DNA of 64,000 nucleotides. It comes from Neonectria sp. B-13 (lineage: Eukaryota; Ascomycota; Sordariomycetes; Hypocreales; Nectriaceae). The DNA lies in the NCBI GenBank assembly GCA_002682825.1, contig NOKP01000004.1, positions 1,609,607 to 1,673,606 of the forward strand, in the 5' to 3' direction. Each line of letters starts with the position of its first letter. The stretch's first letter is position 1. Positions 1-12,036 of this stretch are shown one piece after another. The notes beneath the pieces were generated by a model, which ran no database searches, was not told the origin of the DNA, and was given only the letters and a program-made list of their open reading frames with translations. Made by a program: the position numbers and the translations under genes.

Positions 1-1317
1 GGCATGCCTTACCGTGTTAAACCCGCTTCGTGGAGAGGCTTTTGTTCAAAGTGTAGTTGCCGATATCCCGAAGAGGTGTACGCACGCAAGAGTTCTTTTA
101 CATGAAACTTGGTTCCCCCAGCTTGCAGCGGTTCACCCGACGGTCCCGTCAGTATTAGGGTTTCTCAACAGAGGTACTATTAGGGCTGGGACGAGGTATC
201 CTACCTGTTCCTGTTTCTTGAACAGCCTGCCAAGTATAGCATCGCGAATATATACCCAGGAACCACAGCCAAAGGGCAAATTCATGGATAACGAATAAAA
301 CTTAAGTTGGCACTGTTTCCAAAGCCGTGCGTTTGAGGCTCTATCATTTACTAGTGATAGTTATGGGTACAGTTCGTCAACCCCGCGTTCTACCTCCTTT
401 TGGGCTCCTCCGCGGGCAATGCATCAAAGAGCAAGACATGTCTTTCGGTAACAGTCTGGAAGACTCAAATTTAATGACGATGAATTAAAAATAATTGGCC
501 TTGTAATTTGGACCTTGAGCTTCGGTCTAGGTTTTACTCGATCAATCGCTCTCCATGTGAGAGGATCGCCATTAAGATTGATCCACCCACCATGCAGCTT
601 CAGTGCAGCGCAACTCAGTATACCTTGTGCTTAGCAGGGCTTCCCTCCATTCTTAAATAGCCCTTACTTGCAGCCCTTCTTTTTTAATCTCTTCGTGAGT
701 CTTGCTCATCCAAACCAAATCCCTCTGGTTCCGACGTGTCCCTCACCCCCAACGTGATGAGGCGGATAAGCCCGGAAAAGCAGACAGGTTTCCGACTCCG
801 ATGCAGGGAAATATGTCTCTAGCCTCTGGATTGCCATGCCAATTGTACGACAATACTCTGATCATAATTCCCTCACGATATGGCCAAGCGTTCAAACAGT
901 TTCCATGCATTTCCCTGGGTTGTGCTTAAGCGGCGGGTGTGTCAAACCTCCACTTGCGGAACGGATACCTTCTTATCCGCCCTTACAGCATACCCGTCGG
1001 GTATTCTCCCTTCAGACAGGTTCGCTGCCTGTTCGGCTTGCCACCATCACGGGATTTTGCCGATCGCTGGATGCCCTTAAGCGTGCTGTCATGCGGTTCA
1101 GTCCCACCAAACCCCGCGATTCCCCCAAAACCCCCACTTGCCTGCAGCAACTCCCGGCCAAGACGTTCGTTTCTTGGCAACCTCATACTACGATATCCCG
1201 AGGCAAATGCTCACCTGATTCATAAACTCGCTCCTGTTCGTGTTGTTTTTGAGTTTCCCAAGACTCTGGTGTCATAGTCTGCAATCTTTGCTTGAGCACG
1301 CCTCATAAGTCGTAACC
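1..1317. other. Intergenic DNA upstream of dihydroxyacetone kinase
   Basis: I find no gene here. The open frames (longest 129 codons, at 836-1225) overlap in several frames, lack splice-supported extensions and resemble no family I know. The last few hundred bases are C-rich, with runs of CCCCAC/CCCCA around 1105-1140, and probably hold the promoter and leader of the kinase gene starting at 1318. Confidence 0.6.
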
Positions 1318-3111
1318 ATGTCTGCCAAACACTTCGTCAACGACCCTACCCACCTTGTCACTTCGGCCCTCCATAGCCTCACTCTCACAAACCCCTCCAT
1401 TGCCCTCGATGTAGACAACAAGATCATCTACCGTCGCCCTTCTTCCGATGCAACTCCCCAGGTCTCAATCATCTCCGGCGGCGGCTCCGGCCACGAGCCC
1501 TCCTTTGCCGGTATGGTCGGCCGGGGCATGCTCTCGGCTGCCGTAGCCGGCAGCATCTTCGCCAGTCCCTCGGCCGAACAGATCCGCAATGCTATCACCT
1601 CGCGCGTCGACACCTCCAAGGGTGTGCTTGTCACTGTCATGAACTACACCGGAGATGTGCTCAACTTCGGCATGGCCGTCGAGAAGGCCAAGGCTGCTGG
1701 ACTGGCTGTCGAGATGGTCGTGGTAGGAGACGATGTGGGCGTCGGCCGCGCAAAGGCGGGCAAGGTCGGACGCCGTGGAATTGCGGGCACAGTGCTCGTC
1801 CACAAGATCTCCGGCGCTCTAGCAGCGTTGGGCAGGCCCCTAGACGAGGTCGCCACGATCGCCCGCTTGACAGCCGCCAATCTTGTGAGTGTGGGAGCCA
1901 GCCTGGAGCACGTCCACGTCCCAGGCCGCGGCGTAGCTACCGAAGGAGGCCTGGAGAATGGAGAGGTCGAGGTCGGAATGGGCATTCACAACGAGCCTGG
2001 ATCCGAGAGGTCGAAGCTGGAGCTGCCCGAGCTGGTTGGCAAGATGCTTGAACAACTGCTGAACCCCAACGACAAGGATCGCGCGTTCGTCAATTTCAAC
2101 TCCTCAAACGAGACCGTTCTCTTGATAAACAACCTCGGCAGCGTGAGCGTCCTCGAACTGGGCGGCATCACTGCTGAGGTCGCGAGCCAGCTAGAGACCA
2201 AGCATGGTATCCGTCCCGTCCGCACACTCAGCGGCACTTACATGACCAGCCTAAACGGCTTGGGCTTCAGCATCTCCCTGCTCCAAGTCGTTCCCCACAA
2301 GTTTGGCGCTCCTGGCATTGTAGGGTTGCTCGATGCCTCAGCTGAGGTTGTTGGCTGGTCGGCGCCGATCCAGGCGAGCACCTGGGAAGCCAAGAACGAG
2401 GCCACAAGGACAGATAGCTCCGGCATCACTCATGAGACCAAGCCTAGTGGCCTCAAGATGGACGCCTCGGTGGCCCAGTCCAGCCTAAAGAATGCCCTTA
2501 AACGAGTCATTGCTGCCGAGCCGGAAGTCACCAAGTATGATACAGTGGTTGGAGATGGAGACTGTGGAATCGGCCTAAAGAGGGGTGCAGAAGGTAAGTG
2601 CAACAAATGCCGTTCAGAAGCATAGTGACTGATGCAATCAACAGGGGTCCTCAAGCACATCAGCGAACACCCGTTGACTGGCGACGTCGTAGTCGACGTT
2701 GCCGCTATCGTATCCGTCGTAGAGAACACCATGGATGGCACATCAGGGGCGCTCTACGCCATCTTTTTGAACGCCCTTGTCCACGCCTTCCGCAGCCTCG
2801 GCTCTGGTGACGTCTCCCCAGCGGTTTGGCACAAGGCACTGAAGCTGAGCAACGAAGCCCTTTCCAAGTACACGCCCGCACGTCCAGGTGATCGAACCCT
2901 AGTCGACGCACTGTACCCCTTCGTCGACGTGCTGGGCGAGACGAGCGACGTCAAGCAAGCTGCTGAGGCGGCAAGAAAGGCGGCAGACGAGACCAAGGGG
3001 ATGCAGGCCAGTCTCGGACGATCGGTTTATGTCGGAGGTAGCGGATATCAGGAGGTTCCTGACCCCGGTGCCTGGGGCCTTGCCTGCTTCTTCCTCGGGT
3101 TGACTGAATGA
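1318..3111 (+). CDS. Dihydroxyacetone kinase (glycerone kinase), DhaK-DhaL fusion
   Basis: ATP-dependent kinase that phosphorylates dihydroxyacetone to DHAP, linking glycerol and dihydroxyacetone use to glycolysis and detoxifying dihydroxyacetone in the cytosol. Exons 1318-2593 and 2645-3111 surround a 51-nt intron (GTAAGT...ACAG) that splits a Gly codon; the product is 580 aa, the usual length for fungal Dak. Residues ~1-335 form DhaK: the N-terminal ISGGGSGHEPS loop, and H224 in the GMGIHNEPG segment, which corresponds to the histidine that covalently holds the substrate in this family. A variable linker follows. The C-terminal DhaL domain begins near residue 380 and carries GDGDCG, whose aspartates bind Mg-ATP. 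The intron falls just after this motif. The protein ends at TGA 3109-3111. Strong identification; the yeast DAK1/DAK2 distinction cannot be made. Confidence 0.95.
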
Positions 3112-3374
3112 ATTATGGCGGCGAAGACTTAGGCTGGGCCTGGATGGCTTGGATTCTGGCAGCAATCAAACTGAACAGCATGCTGTATTATAGCGAGAAA
3201 TATCCAGAACATGAGAAGCGGTGTCGTTGCGAGCAAATGGGAATGTCATCCGTGTGCGCAAAATCAGAATGTTTTCAACGCCTATGTAGTCCCTGTGAGT
3301 CTCGCCCGTAAGACCGTACATACAACATCCCATCCATCCTCAAAGAAATCCTGGCCCCAGATCATGGCGGAAAA

Positions 3375-3934
3375 TTAGCTCAGAAGCACCAAGATGACAC
3401 TATCTCCTCTCAAGAACCTGTGCACACGTTAGCATTGGGCGTTGACGGAACCCGAGCGGTCGACCGCCGTCCGGGGCATCTTCCAGCACTCACATCTTGC
3501 TGATGAACCGATCCTTATTCACTGGCCGGCCCTTCTTTCCATTCGCTAACCGCGGTGTCTCGGTCCACATCTCCTTCACGTTCTCGAGGACCATGTTGCA
3601 GTGTCGGTCAAAGGCCTTGACGCGGGCCAGGAGCTTTCTGTTGTTGCGGATAGAGATGAGGACCTGCACGTGCGAGCGCACGGCAGTCTGGAGGATGGAG
3701 AGCGGTCCGGCAGAGAACTCATGCTCCTCGAGCTGGGCGATCTCGTACTCGCTGTTTGCAAAGGATCATCGTTAGCTGGCGGTGTCGTCGCGGGGCGGGG
3801 AGGATTGGGGGGGAGGGAGGCACGTACGTAAGCTCTGAGCGCGCCTTGGTGAGCAGCTCCCTAGTATATCGTTAGTACCAGCACTTAGGTCTATGGAGGG
3901 ATGCGCCATACTGAATCTTGGGGTCTGATGCCAT
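3375..3934 (-). CDS. SMD2: Small nuclear ribonucleoprotein Sm D2
   Basis: Core spliceosomal Sm protein; member of the heptameric ring loaded on U1, U2, U4 and U5 snRNAs. Read on the minus strand with four exons: 3934-3912, 3860-3828, 3751-3494 and 3417-3375. All three introns start with GT, end with AG and keep phase, giving 118 aa, the length of Sm D2 elsewhere. The N-terminus ([20 protein letters not shown]) precedes the Sm1 motif ([23 protein letters not shown]), then [13 protein letters not shown], a Lys-rich loop and the Sm2 motif ([16 protein letters not shown]). The last intron splits the Met codon inside Sm2, so an unspliced reading stops at once. The gene is divergent from the hydrolase gene at 4297. 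Such a high intron density in a tiny gene is common for fungal snRNP genes. Confidence 0.95.
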
Positions 3935-4296
3935 TGTGGGTGGATTTCTCTAGTCGTTGGGATGAGGATGCGGCGCGCAAGGCTGAAGGCTGAAGCCCAG
4001 AAGCTCAAAAAGTTGACAATGGACCACAGTGGGTCTGATTGGCCAGAGCTGTGGAGCTGCCATCCCGCAACCTGATCAGGCAAGCCAGGTCAGGACGGCG
4101 GTCAGGTGACAGAAGCTGGCGGGCGGGTGCTGGGCCTTGGCACGGAAAGCTGCTGCTATCCTCGGATTCAATTTTGGTTTGCCGTGGGAAGGAAAAGGAT
4201 TGCCGCGGCTCAACAGACAACCACCAGAACCTCTAAAGCCCCCTCTTTCCTCGATGCGCATGCCAATCTCATGAGCGCATCGACAATTGAGCTGTA
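3935..4296. promoter_or_regulatory. Shared divergent promoter, SMD2 / hydrolase
   Basis: The 362 bp between the start codons of SMD2 (minus) and the 3-hydroxyisobutyryl-CoA hydrolase (plus) must carry both promoters. I see no clear TATA box on either side. No other coding frame here is convincing. Confidence 0.6.
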
Positions 4297-5871
4297 ATGT
4301 CATTCAGAACTTTAGCAGCCCGAGCCGGCGCAGCTGCCAACGCTGCAAGCAGCCAGACCTATAAAAGCAGCTTCGGCATGGTGCAACAAGCCAAGGTCGT
4401 CGGCTCCTCTCTAGGCGCTCGACAGGTGAGTGAATATGCTGATCGCTCAAAATAGCCTCAATTTCTAATAACCATGCCATAGCTGTCCACCGAAGCGACC
4501 AGGACTAAGGAACTACCAGGCGACGAGGCCAACGATGTCGTTTTCGAGAGCAAATATGGTCTGCGAACCGTGATGCTCAACCGACCCAAGAAGCTCAACT
4601 CGCTGAACGGATCGATGATTCGCAAGATTGTGCCCCGGCTGGTTGAGTGGGAGAAGTCGGACATGGCCAACGTCATCGTTATGAAGGGCGCTGGCGAGAA
4701 GGCACTCTGCGCCGGCGGTGATGTTGCTGCGCTCGCCAACTACAACCAACAGGGCGAGGATGGATGGAAGAAGTCGGCCGACTACTTTGCGCTCGAATAC
4801 AAGCTCGACCATTACATTGCGACATACCAGAAGCCCTATATTGCCTTCATGGACGGCATCACCATGGGCGGCGGTGTTGGTCTCAGCGCCCACGCACCTT
4901 TCCGGATTGCGACCGAGAAGACCGTATTCGCCATGCCTGAGACGACGATTGGTTTCTTCCCCGACGTCGGTGCCTCGTTTTTTCTGCCTCGAATGAACGG
5001 ATCTGTCGGAACCTACCTTGCCCTAACCAGCGAGCGAGTGTCTGGCCCCAACGTATTCTACTCTGGTCTCGCCACCCACTACCTGCACTCGACCAGCTTG
5101 CCCGACTTGGAGGCTCGCTTGGCTGAGCTGCGGTTCCGTGACAGCGACGATCTCCCTACTCGACTTGCTCTGGTCAACGCGACGCTTGAGGAGTTCTGCA
5201 CTGGCCTTCCATATGACCAGCCCATCCACCTAGGCGGTGAGGTGCGCCAGGCAATTGACCGATGCTTCAACAAAAACAACATCAACGAGATCATTGCTGC
5301 CTTGGAGGAGGAGCGGGGTCCGACTGAGGAGTGGGCGCAGAAGCAGCTGGCAACGCTGCAGAAGCGATCGCCGACGGCGGTGCACGTGGCGCTGAGGCAG
5401 ATGCGCCTCGCTGGAAAGTGGGACATTGCTGAGGCTTTCAAGAAGGAGCACCAGATTGCGAGCAAGTTCATGCAACACCACGACTTCACCGAGGGCGTGA
5501 CGGCGCTGCTGGTGCGAAAGGAAACGCCTGTGTGGAAGCCTGAGTCGCTTGCGGCCGTGGGCACCGAAAACGTCTCCAAGCCCTTCTTCGAATTTGATGA
5601 TAAGAAGAACATTGAGCTCTTCACCGATCGAACATTCTCGCAGTATCCTCACGCAAACTTGGGCGTGCCCACGGAGAAGGAGATTAAGCAATTGTTGAAG
5701 GATAACAAGTACACGCCTAAGCAGCTCGCCCGGGCTGTCGTTGTCTCACGCAACGGTCGCCAGGGCATCTCAGATGTGGTCAACGAGATCATCAGCCGCA
5801 AGACGGAGGTGAATGCCCAGGGCATTGCCCGATGGGTGGAAGAAGAGTCGACGTCGACCAGCAAACTGTAG
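4297..5871 (+). CDS. Mitochondrial 3-hydroxyisobutyryl-CoA hydrolase (Ehd3-like)
   Basis: Crotonase-superfamily hydrolase that releases 3-hydroxyisobutyrate from its CoA ester in valine breakdown. Exons 4297-4425 and 4483-5871 (57-nt intron, GTGAGT...ATAG, phase 0) give 505 aa. The first ~45 residues (MSFRTLAARAGAAANAASS and on) are rich in Arg, Ala and Ser with no acids, as expected for a mitochondrial presequence. The crotonase domain starts near residue 55 (LNRPKKLNSLN). It contains the oxyanion-hole segment CAGGDVAALA and the GGGVGLS loop, then PETTIGFFPDVG from residue 195, a signature separating hydroxyisobutyryl-CoA hydrolases from ordinary enoyl-CoA hydratases. The C-terminal half has the long helical extension typical of this family. 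Confident as HIBYL-CoA hydrolase; in yeast the orthologue has been reported with mitoribosomes, so a second role is possible. Confidence 0.93.
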
Positions 5872-6484
5872 AAGGCTTACCGACCCAGAGGGCCACATGT
5901 GATGTGGTGCGATAATCTGTAAAAATAGAAGACGCTACTCGATGGTGTCGTGTAGTGTATGCTATGTGTTGATAAATGGAAATGACATGAACTTCTACGT
6001 GAGATGGCGATGGTGTCTTTGTGTTGATGAAAATGACGATGTTGATGTGGATGGGTGACGATGTAATGGGATGCATCATGGTCGCGGCGACTAAAACGAA
6101 CGTCTTACCCAAATGTGGCGAATGGAGAAGGGCGTGGGGTGGAGGAAAACCACCAAAATTCATCCAGAAGAGGCGAAGGACGGGCACTCGGATAACCTCG
6201 TTTTATTGGGCGTTAGGTCGGGAAGGCTAAAGATGGAGGGGAGGATGAGGCGCACTACGTGGGATGGAGGGGTGGGTTGAAAGAGATGGTGAAAGCAGGT
6301 GGCACACAGAGACAGAAATGAAGATAGAGTCACGAGACAGGAGAGTGATGAAATGGGAGCAAAAATGGTGGCATGGATTCTCGAGCGTCATCTCCCATCT
6401 CGACTGATACAAGAGATGACTGCTGTACGGAATTTACGGTGTCTGGGGGCAAGAGATGGAATGGCCTCAGGCAAGGGCCGGGGA

Positions 6485-6492
6485 TATAAAAG
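6485..6492 (+). promoter_or_regulatory. TATA box, probable distal promoter of the GATA-factor gene
   Basis: TATAAAAG in a GC-rich setting (GGGATATAAAAGGGACGGG). It is the best TATA match in the 1.9 kb upstream of the AMS2/SPT21-like gene. The distance to the ATG (about 1.26 kb) makes the assignment tentative. Confidence 0.4.
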
Positions 6493-7517
6493 GGACGGGC
6501 CCGCCCCCGGGACAACGAGAAGGAGGACAGCTTGGATAAAAACCAGCAGCAGCCGCTCTCGCTTCTCTCTTCCTTCTCTCATCCATCTCTCGACCGAACG
6601 AACCCTCGAACCAGACTCGTTGCTAGGTGCCGAAAGCACGGGCTCGCCAAAGATCCAAAGACCTTCGCTCGATAGTGGGGGAAGCGGCTTGTTGGGTGGC
6701 CAACCGAACCACTATCCGGTAGCCCCCGGTCTCAGCAATCTCATCTCTTACAAAGTGCCAGCCAGAGGAACGGAAGCCTCAGGCAGAGAGCTCCGGATCC
6801 AGATCGACGAGGCCCGGCGCACGTGAGAAGCAGAGCTCACAGACAAGGCGCAAGAACCAGGCAGCCGTCGGCTTATTAACACGCAGTGGAAGAGGTGCTC
6901 GGAACGGACGCCGATAAACCGCAGCAGCTTCCCAGTAGTGTAGCCAACGAAAAGCTACCTTTTGCGGTGGTACGTCCAAAGGCAATCCGGCGCCAAGAGC
7001 CACAGGCGGGGCCGCATCTGCCCCGAGAATCCCGGTGGGGCAACCTCCGAACACCAGCCCAAGGGTCTCAGGCGCCCCCGGTTCCGCTTTTGGGAGGAGC
7101 CCCGTGCGCTGCGAGCTGCACCTGCACGTGTGTTTTCCCCTCGGCGCGACTCCCGCTGCCGCTGCGCTCCCCAACTCACGTCACTGACACCGTGCCCCAC
7201 CGCCCGCCACAGCCAACTGGAGTAGCCCGCTGCAACCACTGAAGCCGCACCACCATCTTCAGTAGTACACCACTACGCTGCGCTAGGTTCGACACCCTCC
7301 AGCGCGTCATCGTCAACTTCTCTCTGTGTTGACCACACAATTCTCACAAAGACTTACACCAAGTACTGCTGTTGACCGATTTCCAATCCTCTTTATTCTT
7401 TTCTGTTCTTATCTCTCTATCCTGGGGTTTTACTTTCCCCTTCATCCCTGCACTTGCCCATCCGCCCGCTTTCCAAGGGTCCTTTCGTCTTTAAGTGGTA
7501 CCCACTTGCCTCTTCCG

Positions 7518-7523
7518 ACGCGA
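7518..7523 (+). promoter_or_regulatory. MCB-like element ACGCGA before the AMS2-like gene
   Basis: ACGCGA fits the looser MBF consensus (A/T)CGCG(A/T). It lies about 230 bp before the start codon at 7750 and is followed closely by CCCGGCGCGTCA, another CGCG-containing stretch. It probably lies within the transcribed leader if the upstream TATA is used, so its role is uncertain. Confidence 0.3.
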
Positions 7524-7749
7524 TTCCCGGCGCGTCACGAACATGACGCCCGCCTCCCGATTTTGATACATACAAGACCCTCGAGCCATCCCTCCAACAC
7601 CACTTCAAACCCACATCTAACATCCACTTTCCTTCTCAATCATTCCTCCGTGCCTTCCAATCCTTCGTACCTCAACAAACCATTCAACTGCCTTGGTACC
7701 ATCTCCCAGTCTACGTCGCTCTGGCATCTGTCCGGAGGGACCTACCGCC

Positions 7750-10700
7750 ATGGCGTCGCCTATGCACATCACCCCCATCGGCGGCTGGAATCCCAACGGC
7801 CAAGCCATGCCTCCAAATAACCACGAGTTTGAGGATTCAGGGCTCCAAGTGAGACCCATGGGCCGTATGATTCTTCCTTCTCCGCCATCTGTCGCTCTCG
7901 TCGCCTGGCTAACACCCGTGCCACAGTCAAGGTCCACTACACATTCGACAAGGACGGCAAGGACAACTGCCTAGCAAGATACCCTCACACTCTCCAGATC
8001 CAAGCGATCCCCATCGACGAAAAGAGCTCTATCGGCGTTATAGACCTCCGCATGTGCCTGCAGGCAGTCACCGAATGCAGCCCCGAGCTCGCCGGCCAGG
8101 ATGGCGACTACACCATCTACGCTCTCGACTACTCAGAACCAGACACGCCATTAGTGGGGCAAGGCATGTTATCATGGGCATTGGAGTCGATGCGCGGCGA
8201 CTGGGCTGCTCATCCGCCCAAAATGGTCACCGGCCGCGTGACGAAGAACCTACTCGCTGTCTTTGGGGGCGGTAACCGTGAAACACTCGAGGTCAAGCTG
8301 AAGCTCACCGCCGCCGCCAAAGTCCAGCGCCGAGAGTGCCAGCCCAACATGGATATGCAGCCCATGAGATCCATGGAAACTGCCATGACCCCCACCGGCA
8401 CCGCAGAATGGAATTCATTTATCCAATCGAACCCGCAGATCGGACACTCCGCCCACGTTTCGCGTGTGGCGTCTCCCGCCTTGTCCCAGGGCCCTCCCGC
8501 TATAATGAACCGACGAGATTCGTTCGGCCCATCTGTCCAGGGCATGCCGACCCAGGAGATCCAGAGAGTGGCACCCGTGCCCGTCGACCCAGCAACGATG
8601 CCCGTTCAGCCATCATCACGGCCTTCTAGCAGAAGCTCGAGGAGAAAGCAGCCTACGGGACGACCCCGAGGCAGGCCACGAAAGAAGCCTGTCGAGGGCA
8701 ACACTTCAGGATACGAGGACGGGACTGAGGGAGAGGAAGGTCCTGCAAAGAAGAGGGCTAAGACAACCAAGACCACCAAGGCCGACAAGGCTGACAAAGT
8801 CGCACCGAATCCATTTGCTGCTGGGCCTGAATCCCTCCGGGTCGCTGCCAGCACCTCTGGATCCATCCGAAACTTCCGTCCCATTGCGGTTAACAACGAC
8901 AATGCGGCGGGCAGTCATCTGCAAGAGGTTCCCCGTGCTCCTACGCCCGTTCCCGAAGGTGGCCCGATGAATCTTCCTCCCCGGGGCGGCCCAAACGGCA
9001 AGCCTCGTCGGGAGTCGTCAATGCGCCAAGAGTCCACCCTAAACTTCATCAACCAGTATCCCCAACCACCAAAGCGGCCTCTGTCACCGAGCCAGGAGGA
9101 TGGTCGTTCCCCTGAGTCTCTCGCCCCAACTCCCAACTACTCCGAAGGCAGCCCCCAAGATATCGGATCATCACCCCCGGTCCCTCGAGCAGTGCCCTTC
9201 ATACGATCGAGCCCTCCCCCTTCAAGTCCGATGCTCCCTCCCATGCCGCAGCAAGCCGACTCCAAATTCATGAATATCGACATCGATGAACTCTTCGAAG
9301 AGGCAGTCCTTCAGCCGCTCAAGGAGAGCCATTTTGCGGTCAATCCATCGGTACACAAAGTCATCGAGGTGACCGACTCTACCGGAATCCCTACTCAAGT
9401 CTTTCAGATCCAAGCTGGACCTGACGGCCACGGTCTCGTGCACATCCAGAATTACAACACCCCTTATCCGACCTCCACCCCAGCAGGACCACCACCCGTT
9501 GAGGCTCCTCCTTCACTGCCTCCCATGAAGAAGAACATCATCCGGCCTCGTCCCCAACATCCTGCCCCGAAGCGTTCACGACGACCTTCGCCCCCAGCCC
9601 TTGCACCCACTCCTCCACCCACGACCGACGCTGCTGAAAAGACTGTGAGCCCGGCCCCTATTCCCGTGGCCCCTACACTAGCAGTTGCTGAACCCGAGCC
9701 CGCTTTGCCTGTTGTGAATGAGAAGGAAACGACGTTGACTGAGCCAGTACCAGCCCCTGAAACGACGTTGACTGGGCCATCACCAGGCTCTAAAACAGCT
9801 TTGACTCGGAGCAGCCTCCCAGCGCAAGCTTCCCTCTCTAAGCCCCTCAACCCACCACGACACCTCAGTCGATCTCAGTCAGCAGGCCCCTTGGTGTTTC
9901 CTACAGTACCTGCGAGCGAGCCCGCTGGTCCTTCCTCGCTCTCCCAGTCCATCGTTGCAGATACTCCACGCGCCACGATCGAGATGCCCACTGTCCTTCG
10001 TCGCTCAAACTCCACCGGCCCCCTGAGCCTGCCCGTCCCTGCGAGTGACCCGCTTGGACCGCCGGCACCACTACACAACCTATCAATAGCGGCGTACTCC
10101 GAGGCACCCTGTCCCCCCAGTGATGCCTTGCCAACGCCTTCATCTCCTCCTACGAGATCCAACAAGAACCAGGTCAAGAAGCAGTCCATCAAGCAACGGT
10201 TAGAAGCAGCCATTGCCAATGGCGAAATGCCTCCCTTCTGCACCAATTGCGGTGCCATCGAGACCCCAACTTGGCGCAAAATCTGGGTTCAGGACCATGA
10301 CGGTATCCCGGAATACGTCGAGTACTCCGAGAAACCGGGCCGGATCACCGCCATCGACATTCTAAAACGTGATGAGGAGAACAAGCCCCTTTCTTATCGA
10401 CTTATCAAGAAATCTCTATGTAACGATGACGACAAGAGTTCCTGGCTGGAGCAGCTCCTCTGCAATCCCTGCGGCATCTGGGTTAGCAAGTACCGATCAC
10501 ATCGTCCACAAGACAAGTGGGACAACAGCTTCGGGCGACTAGGACAGGACCGACGCAAGCGGGTTCCGGGTCAAAGTACTTCGAGATCCAGGAAGGCTCG
10601 TACGAAGAGTGACTCACAACCCAATCTGGCATCCGAGGCATACTTCGCCACTGATCCCCTTGGTCCCGTGGAGCCATCCTCACCCAAACAGCCTGAAGCT

Positions 10701-11630
10701 GGTCTCTCACAGGCAGACCCGGGTGCTACCCTCAACGAGGTCCGAGGGAGCGAGCCACCCTCGATGCCGACTGGGGATAGTCTACGCAACAATGACATGA
10801 ATCACTCAAACCCCGGATCAACTCACTCCAGGGGCAGCGGGACCGCTCATAGCCCCATCAACATTGAGCTTGATGGGCAACTTGGCAACACCAGACGACT
10901 CCTTTTTCCCTCTCCCCGCAAAGACACTTCGCCCAGAGTTCTTGGGGAGGTGAGTGCGAACATAGTCCAAACCACTGAGTGCAGGCAAAATAAGGAGCTC
11001 GCTACAGAGAAGGAGAACGTTGCCGTCAATGAACACGAGGAGGCGTCAAATGAGCACGACGACTTAGAGGCTCTGTTTCGAAGCCCGGCAGCACATGCTC
11101 GCCCATCAACGCCCCCGCCCAAAGCCAGGGCTGCGGCAAGTTCGACTCCATTCAAGACGCCCACGCGACCAACGCCTAGTCACCGCCCGATCACCCGCAG
11201 CGTTTCTCGATCACTGCGTTCTGTCAGGGATGTCTTGATGTCTCCCAATCAGCTCCAGCGAACGCCAACCAAGACCCCACGGGGCTCTCTCAACGTGCAT
11301 GGCAGCGCCAGTCGGCGACGCAGCCCTCGAAACCATCACGTCAACTTTGACAACGTTTTTGACAGTCCCCTGACCCGCACTATCAGCCAGATGCTCTCCG
11401 ATCCTGCCTTTGACATGAGCAACGGCGACCTGGATCTCAGCAGCTTACCAACTCTGGATACCAGCCACGGCACCCTCATTGACTTTGGGAGCCTCCTTAG
11501 CACGGATGCCGTTTTGCCAAGCTCGCCTCCCAAAGACGGTTCGCTGGGGTTCGACTACAGCGGCTCAGCGGATGTCTGGGCGCAGTGGGGCATCGAGCAG
11601 AGGGTTCGAGTCGATGAGATGGAGGAGTAA
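7750..11630 (+). CDS. AMS2/SPT21-like GATA-type zinc-finger protein
   Basis: Probable nuclear regulator of histone gene transcription and chromatin, by likeness to fission yeast Ams2 (GATA factor for histone genes and CENP-A loading) and budding yeast Spt21. Exons 7750-7864 and 7927-11630 (62-nt intron, GTATGA...CACAG) give 1272 aa. Residues ~1-160 form the conserved N-terminal domain (LKVHYTFDKDGKDNCLARYP, then SPELAGQDGDYTIYALDYSE). An AT-hook (GRPRGRPRKKP) sits near residues 282-292. A long Pro/Ser-rich disordered stretch follows. The zinc finger is C810-x2-C813 ... C884-x2-C887, with the GATA hallmarks CTNCG, TPTWRK and LLCNPCGIW but 70 residues between the pairs instead of 17-18. The tail is Ser/Thr-Pro rich, suggesting CDK phosphorylation. 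An alternative first-exon end at 7848 breaks the frame, so 7864 was chosen. Confidence 0.82.
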
Positions 11631-12036
11631 AGGAAGTGAGTTTAATACTATAACATTTGCATGGCACAGCGTTTTTCAGGGTTGGTGCTACGGCATCATT
11701 GCACAAGTTGCGACATTTACATAGACGGAGTTATTGGAAACTGCGGAAACAGGCGCAGGTGCTGAGCACAGGAGCACGACATGACGATCATGGTAGCTTA
11801 CAATGAAAGAATAATCGGACTTGTATGATCATAGCGCTGCTTCGTATTTCTCCCTTACGACGAAAGTGAAAGTTATTTATTCCCAAATGGCTTATCTCGT
11901 CTCCACTTCAATCTATATATTATTCATCAGCTACTGCGTTTTTTCTAAAAATATTTCGTCCTTCCATTTCCAATTGTACTTCCTAATCTTCCACCTTTAT
12001 CACGTACAACCTAGAAACGACTTCTCCACATCAAAC
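11631..12036. other. 3' flank of the GATA-factor gene
   Basis: AT-rich stretch holding the 3' UTR of the upstream gene and the start of the remnant ORF region. A frame open from 11821 to 12288 encodes a hydrophobic, low-information N-terminus before the Met at 12037; I do not regard that extension as coding. Confidence 0.4.

Larger units (their letters stand above)
5872..7749. other. Intergenic region and long leader of the GATA-factor gene
   Basis: No convincing coding sequence in 1.9 kb. Stretches are GA- and GATG-rich (about 5940-6420) and, further on, pyrimidine-rich (about 7320-7480). A strong TATA box lies at 6485-6492, some 1.26 kb before the start codon at 7750, so a leader over 1 kb long, with or without an intron, is likely. 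Several small AUG-started frames occur in that leader (for example 7326-7820, which overlaps the true start in another frame). Confidence 0.5.
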
